Assembly (NCBI RefSeq): GCF_042852765.1
Contig: NZ_AP031414.1
Direction: 5' to 3' (one strand)
Length of the DNA stretch: 64,000 nucleotides
From: Schaedlerella glycyrrhizinilytica_A
Lineage (GTDB): Bacteria > Bacillota > Clostridia > Lachnospirales > Lachnospiraceae
Below, piece by piece: positions 36,174 to 44,578 of the stretch (its first letter is position 1; every line of letters starts with the position of its first letter). Both the position numbers and the translations under genes were made by a program. Under the pieces are notes generated by a model. It saw only the letters and a program-made list of their open reading frames with translations. It did no database searches and had not been told where the DNA came from.

Positions 36174-37466
36174 CCATTCCTTGATCTGTTTTTCTTTTCC
36201 TAGATCGCCGGGTTCATAGAACCTGGCGTCTTTTATTTCTTCCGGAAGATACTGCTGGCGGGCGTAATGGTTCGGGTAATCATGCGCATACTGATAGCCG
36301 ATCCCATGTCCCAGTTTTGCAGATCCTTTATAATGCGCATCCTGCAGATGAGACGGCACTGTCGTCTTTGTATTCCTTACACTTTCATTCGCCGCAAAGA
36401 TCGCGTTGACTGCCGAATTACTCTTCGGCGCTCCCGCAACATAAAGCACTGCCTGGGACAAGATGATCTGGGATTCCGGCATCCCGATCCGCTCCACCGC
36501 CTGCGCCGCCGATACCGCCACGACAAGCGCCATCGGGTCCGCGTTTCCGACATCTTCCGCCGCACAGATCATGATCCTGCGGGCGATAAATTTCACATCT
36601 TCCCCGGCATACAGCATTTTAGCAAGATAATACACTGCCGCATCCGGATCCGATCCGCGCATACTCTTGATAAATGCGGAGATCGTATCATAATGATTAT
36701 CTCCGGTTTTATCGTAGCGGACAACCCGTTTCTGGATACATTCCGACGCCACGTCGAGCGTCAGATGAATGATCCCGTCCTCACTCCGCTCGGTTGTAAG
36801 GATTCCAAGTTCCACCGCATTCAATGCGCTTCTTGCATCGCCTCCGGAGAGATCTGCGAGAAACTCCAGCGCATCTTCACTAATCTCGGCGCGAAATGTT
36901 CCCATTCCTTTCTCTTTATCGTATACTGCGCGTTTCAGCAGTTCTTTAATATCTTCTTTCTCCAGCGCTTTCAATTCAAATACACTGGAACGGGATAGAA
37001 GTGCTCCGTTCACCTCAAAATATGGATTCTCCGTCGTCGCGCCGATCAGCGTGATCGTTCCGTCCTCCACATACGGAAGCAGGTAGTCCTGTTGCCCTTT
37101 ATTGAACCGGTGGATCTCGTCAATAAAGAGAATCGTCTTTTTCTGATACATTCCCAGACGGTCTTTCGCCTCTTTGACGACCTCCTCCATATCTTTTTTC
37201 CCTGCGACCGTCGCATTGATCTGTTTAAATTCCGAACTCGTCGTATTGGCGATCACTTTAGCCAATGTCGTTTTTCCGGTTCCCGGCGGTCCGTAAAATA
37301 TGATCGATCCCAGTTTGTCCGCTTTGATCGCCCGGTACAACAATTTATCTTTTCCGATGATATGCTTCTGCCCTACCACCTCGTCCAGCGTTGTCGGACG
37401 CATCCGCGAGGCAAGCGGCGATTCTTTTTCTTTCTGCGTCTCCCGCATATAATCAAATAAATCCAT
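36150..37466 (-). CDS. rarA: Replication-associated recombination protein A (RarA/MgsA), AAA+ ATPase
   Basis: A 438-residue AAA+ protein related to clamp loaders. Walker A is FYGPPGTGKTTLAKVIA near residue 55 and Walker B ILFIDEIHRFNKGQQD near residue 110; the C-terminal MgsA domain contains MLYAGEDVKFIARRI. RarA acts at stalled replication forks. The N terminus MDLFDYM is the conserved clamp/SSB-contact peptide of the family. The 3' end overlaps DUF4364 on the other strand. The tcdA gene lies 21 bases upstream in the same direction. Confidence 0.95.
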   Translation of the reverse strand: MDLFDYMRETQKEKESPLASRMRPTTLDEVVGQKHIIGKDKLLYRAIKADKLGSIIFYGPPGTGKTTLAKVIANTTSSEFKQINATVAGKKDMEEVVKEAKDRLGMYQKKTILFIDEIHRFNKGQQDYLLPYVEDGTITLIGATTENPYFEVNGALLSRSSVFELKALEKEDIKELLKRAVYDKEKGMGTFRAEISEDALEFLADLSGGDARSALNAVELGILTTERSEDGIIHLTLDVASECIQKRVVRYDKTGDNHYDTISAFIKSMRGSDPDAAVYYLAKMLYAGEDVKFIARRIMICAAEDVGNADPMALVVAVSAAQAVERIGMPESQIILSQAVLYVAGAPKSNSAVNAIFAANESVRNTKTTVPSHLQDAHYKGSAKLGHGIGYQYAHDYPNHYARQQYLPEEIKDARFYEPGDLGKEKQIKEWLQKLREN

Positions 37467-37487
37467 GTTTCATCCCTCCGTACTTAG

Positions 37488-38210
37488 TCAGGACACCCCG
37501 GCAAGCTCCCGGATCACTTCTCCCGCGATCAGAAGTCCTGCCACCGGCGGTGTAAATGAAATACTCCCCGGCAGCGCTCTGCGCATGCCTTTGTCCTCCC
37601 CTGTCTCTCTGCCCGATGTATCAACCGGCGTTTCTTTGGAATACAGCACTTTTAGATGCCGGATTCCTCTTGCTTTCAGTTCCCTCCGCATCACCTTGCA
37701 GAGCGGGCAGACACTTGTCTTTGGAAGATCCGTGATCTCAAACAGTTCGGGATGCAGTTTATTCCCGGTCCCCATGCTGCTGATCAGCGGTATTCCATGC
37801 TTCTTCGTCAGTTCCGCGATCGCGATCTTCGCCGTTACCGTATCGATCGCATCGATCACATAATCCGGTCTCTTTATGATCAGCTCTTCCAGATTATCCG
37901 GAAGCACAAACATTTCATAAGTCTCCACTTCGATCTCCGGACAGATGTCTGCGATCCTCTCACGCATCACTTCCGTTTTGTAACGCCCCACCGTACTGTG
38001 GTATGCGATGGACTGCCGGTTGATATTGGTCAGCGAAACCGTATCATTGTCGATCAGGACCAATTTTCCCACCCCGCTTCTCGCAAGCGCCTCAATGCAG
38101 TGGGATCCGACGCCGCCTACCCCAAACACCATCACCGATGCATGTTTCAGTTTTTCCAGCCCCTCTGCTCCAAGTAAAAGTTCTGTTCTTGAAAATTCGT
38201 GCATGTTCAT
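37488..38210 (-). CDS. tcdA: tRNA threonylcarbamoyladenosine dehydratase (TcdA/CsdL)
   Basis: A 240-residue ThiF/E1-like adenylating enzyme. The ATP-binding loop is VFGVGGVGSHCIEAL near residue 30 and DNDTVSLTNINRQ is near residue 54. A Cys pair in SVCPLCKVMRRE and the C-terminal SFTPPVAGLLIAGEVIREL are typical of TcdA. It cyclises t6A to ct6A at position 37 of ANN-decoding tRNAs. GGAGAGGAG precedes the ATG at 38210; a second ATG two codons in is equally well placed. Confidence 0.92.
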   Translation of the reverse strand: MNMHEFSRTELLLGAEGLEKLKHASVMVFGVGGVGSHCIEALARSGVGKLVLIDNDTVSLTNINRQSIAYHSTVGRYKTEVMRERIADICPEIEVETYEMFVLPDNLEELIIKRPDYVIDAIDTVTAKIAIAELTKKHGIPLISSMGTGNKLHPELFEITDLPKTSVCPLCKVMRRELKARGIRHLKVLYSKETPVDTSGRETGEDKGMRRALPGSISFTPPVAGLLIAGEVIRELAGVS

Positions 38211-38275
38211 TTACTCCTCTCCACGTTCTGCTATTCTTTCATCCTGTGATCGATTCCCGATATCTCTGCTGCCGT

Positions 38276-39058
38276 TTATCCTGTGATCAATTCGTCTGCC
38301 GTGACGAACCGATAGCCCTCCGCCTGAAGAAGATCGATGATCCGCAATGCCGCTTTTACAGAACTGTCATAACAATCGTGCAACAGAATCATATCATTTT
38401 CTTCCACTTCCGTCACTACTTTATTGACAATTTCATCCACATTCTCCGTTGCCCAGTCCAGCGGATCCACCGTCCACATCACCGGGATCACCTGCACCCT
38501 CGCTTCCAGTTCTTTCTGCCAGGAGCCAAAAGGCGGACGCATAAATTCCACCCGTGCTCCGGTGATCCCCTCGATCAGTTCGTTCGTCCTGCTTATCTCT
38601 TTATATGCACTCTCATCATCCAGCTTTGTGATCTCCACATGACTGTATGTATGATTCCCGATCAAATGTCCCTCCTCGTACATCCGCTTTACGATATCGG
38701 CATTGTCCCCCTGCTCTATATTTTTACCGATAAGAAAAAATGTGGCATGAACGCCCCGTTCTTTCAGACCGTCCAACAAGACCGGCGTATATGCCGTACT
38801 TGGTCCGTCGTCAAATGTCAGCGCGATGCACGGCGCCTCCGCGGTCTCTCCGCCCTCTGCCTTTTTCCTTTCTGTCTTTTGATCTTCTGCTTTTTGATCT
38901 TCTGCTTTTTGATCTTCTGCTTTTTCCGTCACATCCAGACTTTCCGCCGCGCACGCCGCCCCGCCTTTCTCTGCCCCCTCTGCTTTCGGAACCGCAATGC
39001 CCGTCAAAAGCAAAATATATACAAGCCCCAGCGCCTGCATCCGCCGCTTCGCAGACAC
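38276..39058 (-). CDS. Secreted polysaccharide deacetylase (NodB domain)
   Basis: A 260-residue protein. The NodB domain spans about residues 75-255: the metal Asp pair is in IALTFDDGPS, the two metal His in GHLIGNHTYSH, and the catalytic-site region is MRPPFGSW. The likely start is GTG at 39058, giving an N terminus with basic residues and a hydrophobic stretch (MQALGLVYILLLTGIAVP) as signal peptide. A charged linker of AEDQK repeats (about 45-60) follows, encoded by a 15-base tandem repeat. It probably deacetylates peptidoglycan or another wall glycan, outside the membrane. The start is not certain: a GTG at 39097 would add 13 residues. Confidence 0.85.
   Translation of the reverse strand: MSAKRRMQALGLVYILLLTGIAVPKAEGAEKGGAACAAESLDVTEKAEDQKAEDQKAEDQKTERKKAEGGETAEAPCIALTFDDGPSTAYTPVLLDGLKERGVHATFFLIGKNIEQGDNADIVKRMYEEGHLIGNHTYSHVEITKLDDESAYKEISRTNELIEGITGARVEFMRPPFGSWQKELEARVQVIPVMWTVDPLDWATENVDEIVNKVVTEVEENDMILLHDCYDSSVKAALRIIDLLQAEGYRFVTADELITG
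38876..38925. repeat. 15-base tandem repeat in the deacetylase linker
   Basis: The unit TTTTTGATCTTCTGC occurs three times without interruption (38876-38890 with one changed base, 38891-38905, 38906-38920), followed by TTTTT. It encodes the repeated pentapeptide AEDQK. Copy number could change by slippage in frame, altering the linker length only. Confidence 0.85.
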
Positions 39059-39140
39059 ACGGTTTGTTCCCCTCTTGTTTCCTCCGTTCTTTTCCACAAT
39101 ATTTTCCCCGCATCGTTCCAATTCTTTTCTAATATATGCA

Positions 39141-39169
39141 TTGTACTTCTGATTTATTGATGCTATAAT
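39141..39169 (+). promoter_or_regulatory. Promoter of the MATE gene at 39298
   Basis: TTGTAC (39141-39146) and a consensus TATAAT (39164-39169) are 17 bases apart, with an extended -10 TG. Transcription near 39176 would give a leader of about 120 bases holding two hairpins. Confidence 0.65.
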
Positions 39170-39183
39170 AAATAATTGTGTTT

Positions 39184-39266
39184 CTGCGGCGTAAGCGTAT
39201 TTTCCCGCTGCAGATCGATGATAGCGTCGGTGTACAAGGGGGTGTTTCCCCTTGTACACCGACGCT
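39184..39266 (+). repeat. Two leader hairpins before the MATE gene, the second with a perfect 19-base stem
   Basis: The first hairpin (39184-39213) has CTGC/GCAG ends around GCGTATTTTCCC. The second has arms at 39223-39241 and 39248-39266, 19 perfect pairs with a 6-base loop GTGTTT; the left arm begins AGCGTCGGTGTACAAGG. The second has no T run behind it and is followed 15-20 bases later by AAGGAGG and the ATG. Related hairpins occur at 27351-27393, 42863-42908 and 58301-58340, each in a leader and in sense orientation. Confidence 0.8.
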
Positions 39267-39297
39267 AAGATCCATAATAAAACAAGGAGGTTATACA

Positions 39298-40680
39298 ATG
39301 AACGACACTACAAAAGAAAATAAAATGGGCGTCATGCCGATTCCAAAACTACTCATCACCATGTCGCTTCCCATGGTCATTTCCATGCTGGTCCAGGCAC
39401 TCTATAATATCATAGACAGTGTCTTTGTAGCCCAGATCAACGAAGAAGCCCTGACAGCCGTTTCTCTTGCATTTCCGGTGCAGAATCTGATGATCGCCAT
39501 CGCTACCGGAACCGGCGTCGGAATCAATGCTCTGTTATCGAGAAATCTCGGTGAAAAGCGGTTCAAGGAAGCCAATCTGGCTGCGAGAAACGGAATCTTT
39601 CTCGGCGTACTGAGCTGCATTGTCATCGCGCTTCTCGGTCTGTTCGGCTCCCATGCTTTTTTTGTCCTGCAGACTGACAATACAAAGATCGTCACATACG
39701 GAACGCAGTATTTACAGATCGTTACCATCGCCTCTGTCGGTATTTTCCTTGAGATCACGCTGGAACGCCTGCTTCAGGCAACCGGGAAGACATTCTATAC
39801 AATGATCACGCAGGGAACCGGAGCGATCATCAATATCATCCTGGATCCGATCATGATCTTTGGTCTGTTCGGCTTTCCGAAAATGGAAGTCGCCGGAGCT
39901 GCGCTTGCAACTGTCACCGGGCAGATCGTTTCCATGATCCTTGCTTTTTATTTCAACATCAAACGGAATACGGAACTGGATCTGAACATGCGCGGTTTCC
40001 GTCCGAACCGTTCGATCATCGCCGTGATCTACGAAGTCGGAGTTCCCTCGATCATCATGCAGTCCATCGGTTCCGTCATGGTATTTGGCATGAACAAGAT
40101 CCTTTTGATGTTCTCCTCCACTGCTACCGCAGTGTTCGGCGTTTACTTCAAACTGCAGAGTTTCGTATTTATGCCGGTGTTTGGTCTGAACAACGGAATG
40201 ATCCCGATCATCGCCTACAACTATGGCGCGCGCAACAAAAAGCGGATTCTCTCCACGATCCGTCTGAGTACAGGGATCGCCATCGCCATCATGATGGTCG
40301 GACTTGCCGGATTTCAGCTTTTCCCGGCACAGTTGTTAAAATTGTTCGACGCTTCTCCGCATATGCTGGAAATCGGAGTGCCTGCCCTCCGCATCATCAG
40401 CCTCTGCTTTATTTTTGCGGGATACGGCATTGTCATGAGTTCCGTATTTCAGGCGCTCGGAAACGCAGTATACAGTCTGATCATGTCCGTAGCCCGTCAG
40501 CTCGTCGTGATCCTTCCGGTTGCGTATCTGCTCGCAAAACTATTCGGGCTCACTTTTGTATGGGCCTCCATACCGATCGCAGAGATCGTATCCGTGATAC
40601 TTTGCATCTTTTTATTCCGCCGCATTTACCGGCTCAAATTAAAACCTTTGGAAGATTCTCCCACGGAAACTTCCCGGTAA
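39298..40680 (+). CDS. MATE-family efflux transporter
   Basis: A 460-residue membrane protein with about twelve hydrophobic helices in two halves of the MATE type. The N terminus has PIPKLLITMSLPMVISMLVQALYNIIDSVFVAQ and the second half starts near residue 235 (IYEVGVPSIIMQSIGSV). These pumps export drugs or metabolites in exchange for Na+ or H+. AAGGAGG supports the start at 39298; the longer in-frame stretch upstream would cover the leader hairpins. The last 55 bases overlap the convergent AraC gene. Confidence 0.92.
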   Translation: MNDTTKENKMGVMPIPKLLITMSLPMVISMLVQALYNIIDSVFVAQINEEALTAVSLAFPVQNLMIAIATGTGVGINALLSRNLGEKRFKEANLAARNGIFLGVLSCIVIALLGLFGSHAFFVLQTDNTKIVTYGTQYLQIVTIASVGIFLEITLERLLQATGKTFYTMITQGTGAIINIILDPIMIFGLFGFPKMEVAGAALATVTGQIVSMILAFYFNIKRNTELDLNMRGFRPNRSIIAVIYEVGVPSIIMQSIGSVMVFGMNKILLMFSSTATAVFGVYFKLQSFVFMPVFGLNNGMIPIIAYNYGARNKKRILSTIRLSTGIAIAIMMVGLAGFQLFPAQLLKLFDASPHMLEIGVPALRIISLCFIFAGYGIVMSSVFQALGNAVYSLIMSVARQLVVILPVAYLLAKLFGLTFVWASIPIAEIVSVILCIFLFRRIYRLKLKPLEDSPTETSR

Positions 40681-41492
40681 GCCGACGGGCTCATATGCGT
40701 CCGGCTTTTAAATGCTTTGGAAAAATACAGATTATTTTCAAATCCAACCGAATAAGCGATCGCTGCGATCGAAAGGCTCGTCTCCCGCAAAAGGTGACGG
40801 GCCTTTTGAATCCGGAAATCGGTCAGATATTCTTTCGGCGACTGCTTCAGGCATACTTGAAATGATCGGAACAGGTAACTTCTGCTGATCCCGACATACG
40901 AAGCCACATCTTCGATCGTGATCGGATATGAATAATTTAACTGGATATAATCCTGCGCTTTTCTGACATACGTCATCTGCACATCCCGGATTGGTTCTTT
41001 TTTGACCGCATAATGCAGAAACACCGCCAAAAGCGTATAAAGCGCTCCGGTCATCGCCGCTGCCGATTCATAATCACTCCCCTTGACTTCATAGATCTTC
41101 TGGAGTTGTCTTCGGATTTCCAGGTCCGGAAGCGTTCCTCTCCGGATCAAAGGTCTCTCCGGCGAAAAATCTGTCGCCCCGATCAAAATCCCCGCATCTG
41201 CCCCCTCAAATCCAACCCAGGTATATTCCCACGGTTTCTCCTGATCCGCATAATATTTCACCTCTGTATCCGGATACAGGATAAACGTATCTCCCGCTTC
41301 CAACTGATATCGATTTCCATGCACCTCATAATAACCGGTTCCCGCGATCACATGGTGGATGCAATAGTGATTCCGCACTCCCGGTCCCCATTGATATCCC
41401 GGTTCACACTTCTGATATCCGGTATTATATACGGACAGAGCGTTGGAAAGACTCTCTCCCGTTTTATATGAATATTTATAAGTTCCCTCCAT
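40626..41492 (-). CDS. AraC-family regulator with sugar-binding-type cupin domain
   Basis: A 288-residue regulator. Residues 15-150 form an AraC-type cupin (GTGYYEVHGNRYQLEAGDTFILYPDTEVKY) and residues 185-285 the DNA-binding domain (IEDVASYVGISRSYLFRSF, then AIAYSVGFENNLYFSKAFK). Layout and sequence resemble regulators of alpha-galactoside and other sugar genes (MsmR, RafR). It is divergent from galK-galT with 185 bases between, so control of that operon is likely (inference). Direct repeats CTCGATT at 41544-41550 and 41561-41567 in this gap are candidate half-sites. The 3' end overlaps the MATE gene by 55 bases. Confidence 0.9.
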   Translation of the reverse strand: MEGTYKYSYKTGESLSNALSVYNTGYQKCEPGYQWGPGVRNHYCIHHVIAGTGYYEVHGNRYQLEAGDTFILYPDTEVKYYADQEKPWEYTWVGFEGADAGILIGATDFSPERPLIRRGTLPDLEIRRQLQKIYEVKGSDYESAAAMTGALYTLLAVFLHYAVKKEPIRDVQMTYVRKAQDYIQLNYSYPITIEDVASYVGISRSYLFRSFQVCLKQSPKEYLTDFRIQKARHLLRETSLSIAAIAYSVGFENNLYFSKAFKSRTHMSPSAYREVSVGESSKGFNLSR

Positions 41493-41608
41493 TCTTTCGT
41501 CACCTTCCCCCTGATTTTTGTAAAAATCTTACTTCTGTTCTTTCTCGATTATATCGCATCCTCGATTTCAAATGCAACATAATTACATATATTGGCACGG
41601 ATTTTTTA

Positions 41609-41638
41609 TATACATGACCGGCAGATTTATACTATAAT
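41609..41638 (+). promoter_or_regulatory. Promoter of galK-galT
   Basis: A consensus TATAAT lies at 41633-41638; the best -35 is TATACA (41609-41614), 18 bases upstream and weak. A weak -35 fits a promoter that depends on an activator such as the divergent AraC protein. Confidence 0.5.
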
Positions 41639-41677
41639 AATTTTATCTATACGAACTGAACAAGGAGGATTCAGAAT

Positions 41678-42844
41678 ATGAAAGAAAAATTACTTAAAAA
41701 ATTCAAAGAACTATTCGGAAATGCCGACGGCGTATCCCTCTATTTTTCTCCCGGACGTGTCAATCTGATCGGAGAACACACCGATTACAACGGCGGACAT
41801 GTATTCCCATGCGCCCTGACTCTCGGTACTTACGGTGCCGCAAGAAAACGGAATGACCGGCTCGTTCATTTTTATTCCATGAACCTGGATCATCTCGGCG
41901 TGATCGAGGCGTCTCTTGACGAACTAGTGAACAAAAAAGAATATAATTGGGCGAACTATCCGTTCGGCGTCGTATGGGCGTTTGCCGAAAAAGGTTATAC
42001 ATTGGACTGCGGATTCGATATGGTGATCTGGGGCAACATCCCGAACGGATCGGGACTGTCATCTTCCGCATCACTGGAAGTTTTAACAGGTGTGATCTTA
42101 AAAGATCTCTACGGTATCGACGCGCTTTCCATGACAGACCTGGCATTGATCGGACAGTATTCCGAGAACAACTTCAACGGATGCAACTGTGGGATCATGG
42201 ATCAGTTCGCCGTTGCCATGGGAAAAAAAGACCATGCGATCTTTTTGGACACGAGCACTCTGAATTACGAATATGCGCCGGTTGTTCTCGAAGATGCCAA
42301 GATCGTGATCACGAACAGTAAAGTAAAACACAGTCTTGTAGATTCCGCTTACAACCAGCGCCGTCAGGAATGCACCGATGCGCTGTCAGAACTGCAGAGC
42401 GTCGTAGAGATCAAGACACTCGGTGATCTGGATGAAGAGACCTTTGAAAAACACAAAGATGCGATCAAAGATCCGATCCGCCAGAAACGCGCCAGACATG
42501 CGGTCAAAGAAAATCAGCGCACGATCCAGGCTGTTGCAGCTCTTCGTGCCGGAGACATCACCCGCTTTGGTCAGCTGATGAACCAGTCTCATATTTCACT
42601 GCGCGACGATTACGAAGTTTCCTGTGAAGAGATCGATATCCTTGTAGATCTTGCCTGGACGCTCCCGGGCGTGATCGGTTCCCGTATCACAGGCGGCGGC
42701 TTCGGCGGATGTACCGTCAGCATCGTTAAAAACGATTCGGTTGACACATTCACAGAATCGATCGGTCAGGCTTATAAAGAGAAAGTCGGACACGAGGCGG
42801 AATTTTACATCGTAGATATCGGCGACGGTGCAAAACGTCTGTAA
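41678..42844 (+). CDS. galK: Galactokinase
   Basis: A 388-residue GHMP kinase that phosphorylates galactose at C1, the first committed Leloir step, in the cytoplasm. Signature regions are SPGRVNLIGEHTDYNGGHVFP near residue 25, the ATP loop IPNGSGLSSSASLEV near residue 120 and SRITGGGFGGCTVSI near residue 335. ACAAGGAGG lies before the ATG. galT follows after a hairpin-containing gap of 84 bases. Confidence 0.97.
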   Translation: MKEKLLKKFKELFGNADGVSLYFSPGRVNLIGEHTDYNGGHVFPCALTLGTYGAARKRNDRLVHFYSMNLDHLGVIEASLDELVNKKEYNWANYPFGVVWAFAEKGYTLDCGFDMVIWGNIPNGSGLSSSASLEVLTGVILKDLYGIDALSMTDLALIGQYSENNFNGCNCGIMDQFAVAMGKKDHAIFLDTSTLNYEYAPVVLEDAKIVITNSKVKHSLVDSAYNQRRQECTDALSELQSVVEIKTLGDLDEETFEKHKDAIKDPIRQKRARHAVKENQRTIQAVAALRAGDITRFGQLMNQSHISLRDDYEVSCEEIDILVDLAWTLPGVIGSRITGGGFGGCTVSIVKNDSVDTFTESIGQAYKEKVGHEAEFYIVDIGDGAKRL

Positions 42845-42862
42845 AGAAAGCCGGCAAGAACC

Positions 42863-42908
42863 GCATCCGTGTTTACCGAAAGGACATCCATCCGGTGAAC
42901 ACGGACGC
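42863..42908 (+). repeat. Intergenic hairpin between galK and galT
   Basis: Arms at 42863-42878 and 42893-42908 form a 16-base stem with one mismatch and one G-U pair; the loop is 14 bases. The right arm ends CGGTGAACACGGACGC, close to the arm of the 39223-39266 element. It lies 8 bases before the GGAGG of galT and has no T run, so it is more likely a translation or stability element than a terminator. Confidence 0.6.
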
Positions 42909-42928
42909 TGAAGATGGAGGATCAAACA

Positions 42929-44422
42929 TTGAAATTATATGAAAACATCAAAAAATTAGTGCAATACGGAATCGACACCGGACTGACGCCGGAATGTGAA
43001 CGAATCTATACGACCAACCTGCTTTTGGATCTGATGCGGGAAAACTCCTATGAAGACGTCGCCTGCGACCTTTCCGACATTGTATTGGAAGACGTTCTGC
43101 ACGATCTGCTTGATGAAGCATGCGCGCGCGGGATCATTGAAGATGACATTACTTCCCGCGATCTGTTTGATACGAAACTGATGAACGCGCTTCTCCCCCG
43201 CCCTGCGCAGGTGCAGCAAACATTCCGGGAGCAATATGAGATCTCCCCGGAGGCAGCCACCGCATACTACTATAAATTCAGTCAGGACAGCGACTATATC
43301 CGCCGCTATCGAATCAAAAAAGATCAGAAATGGACCGTGGACACCGCATACGGAACTCTGGATATCACGATCAATTTATCCAAACCGGAAAAAGATCCGA
43401 AAGCAATCGCAGCCGCAAGAAACTCCGCTGCTTCCAGCTATCCGAAATGCCAGCTCTGTATGGAGAACGAGGGATATGCCGGAAGAGCCGATCATCCTGC
43501 GAGAGAGAACCACCGGATCATCCCGATCACGATCAACGATTCCGATTGGGGCTTCCAGTATTCTCCTTATGTATACTACAATGAACATTGTATCGTATTT
43601 AACGGCGAGCACACGCCGATGAAGATCGAACGGAATACGTTTGTCAAACTGTTTGATTTTATCAAATTATTCCCTCACTATTTTCTGGGATCCAATGCCG
43701 ACCTGCCGATCGTCGGAGGCTCCATTTTAAGCCACGATCATTTTCAGGGCGGACATTATACATTTGCCATGGCGAAAGCGCCTGTCATCAGATCCTTTAC
43801 CGTGAAAGGCTACGAGGACGTCACCGCCGGCATTGTCAAATGGCCGTTATCCGTAATCCGTCTGCAGTGTGCGGATGAATCACGCATCATCGATCTGGCA
43901 GATCATATCCTCCGGACATGGCGGGGATACACCGACCCAGATGCATTTATTTTTGCCGAGACCGACAGACAGCCGCACAACACGATCACACCAATTGCCC
44001 GGAAACGCGGGGATCTCTATGAGCTGGATCTGACGCTGCGCAATAATATTACAACGGAAGAACATCCGCTTGGTGTCTATCATCCGCATGCAGCGCTGCA
44101 CCACATCAAAAGGGAAAATATCGGTCTGATCGAAGTCATGGGACTTGCCGTACTTCCGGCACGTCTGAAAAGCGAACTGGAGCTTTTAAAAGAATACATT
44201 TTAGAGGGAAAAGATATCCGCTCCAATGATTCCATCGAAAAGCATGCCGACTGGGTAGACGAATTCTTACCGAACTATCCGGAGATCAACGCTTCGAATG
44301 TCGAGGAAATTCTTCAGCAGGAAGTCGGAAAAGTCTTCTGTCAGGTATTGGAAGACGCCGGAGTATACAAATGTACACCGGAGGGAATGGAAGCATTTGA
44401 ACGATTTACAAATACGCTTTAA
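42929..44422 (+). CDS. galT: Galactose-1-phosphate uridylyltransferase, Firmicutes (class II) type
   Basis: A 497-residue GalT of the long Gram-positive type. It exchanges UMP between UDP-glucose and galactose-1-phosphate. The active-site region is GGSILSHDHFQGGHYTF near residue 275, and DWGFQYSPYVYYNEHCIVFNG precedes it. The start is probably the TTG at 42929: GGAGG lies exactly 8 bases upstream, whereas the ATG at 42914 overlaps that ribosome site and has none of its own. The resulting N terminus, MKLYENIKKLVQYGIDTGL, fits the family. No galE lies in the window. Confidence 0.94.
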   Translation: MKLYENIKKLVQYGIDTGLTPECERIYTTNLLLDLMRENSYEDVACDLSDIVLEDVLHDLLDEACARGIIEDDITSRDLFDTKLMNALLPRPAQVQQTFREQYEISPEAATAYYYKFSQDSDYIRRYRIKKDQKWTVDTAYGTLDITINLSKPEKDPKAIAAARNSAASSYPKCQLCMENEGYAGRADHPARENHRIIPITINDSDWGFQYSPYVYYNEHCIVFNGEHTPMKIERNTFVKLFDFIKLFPHYFLGSNADLPIVGGSILSHDHFQGGHYTFAMAKAPVIRSFTVKGYEDVTAGIVKWPLSVIRLQCADESRIIDLADHILRTWRGYTDPDAFIFAETDRQPHNTITPIARKRGDLYELDLTLRNNITTEEHPLGVYHPHAALHHIKRENIGLIEVMGLAVLPARLKSELELLKEYILEGKDIRSNDSIEKHADWVDEFLPNYPEINASNVEEILQQEVGKVFCQVLEDAGVYKCTPEGMEAFERFTNTL

Positions 44423-44434
44423 TCCGGCATGCGC

Positions 44435-44480
44435 AGAGCCCGTATCCAAAAGAAACGATCGTCTTTTGGACACGGGCTCT
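44435..44480 (+). terminator. Long hairpin after galT
   Basis: AGAGCCCGTATCCAAAAGA (44435-44453) pairs with 44462-44480 over 19 bases with one mismatch. It is followed by GACATTTTAT, so it is a stability hairpin or an imperfect terminator at the end of the gal operon. Confidence 0.6.
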
Positions 44481-44498
44481 GACATTTTATAGAAAAGA

Positions 44499-44546
44499 AG
44501 AGGACATCATGCATTTTTGATATGCGTAATATCCTCTTTTTTCTAG
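44499..44546. terminator. Terminator between galT and the flavoenzyme gene
   Basis: AGAGGACAT pairs with ATATCCTCT around an inner ATGCAT/ATGCGT stem. The plus strand continues with TTTTTTC and the minus strand with CTTCTTTTC, so it can stop transcription in both directions between the convergent units. Confidence 0.7.
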
Positions 44547-44578
44547 CTCTGTTTGCTTTTACAACTATTTATTTCCGA

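Noticed and set aside
38876..38925. Short CRISPR-like repeat.
   Set aside because: Units are directly adjacent without spacers, in frame inside a gene, and encode a pentapeptide repeat.
39176..39297. Guanidine-type riboswitch in the MATE leader.
   Set aside because: MATE and small-multidrug genes can have such switches, but neither the ACGR loops of guanidine-II nor the guanidine-I core is visible; the hairpin loop is GTGTTT.
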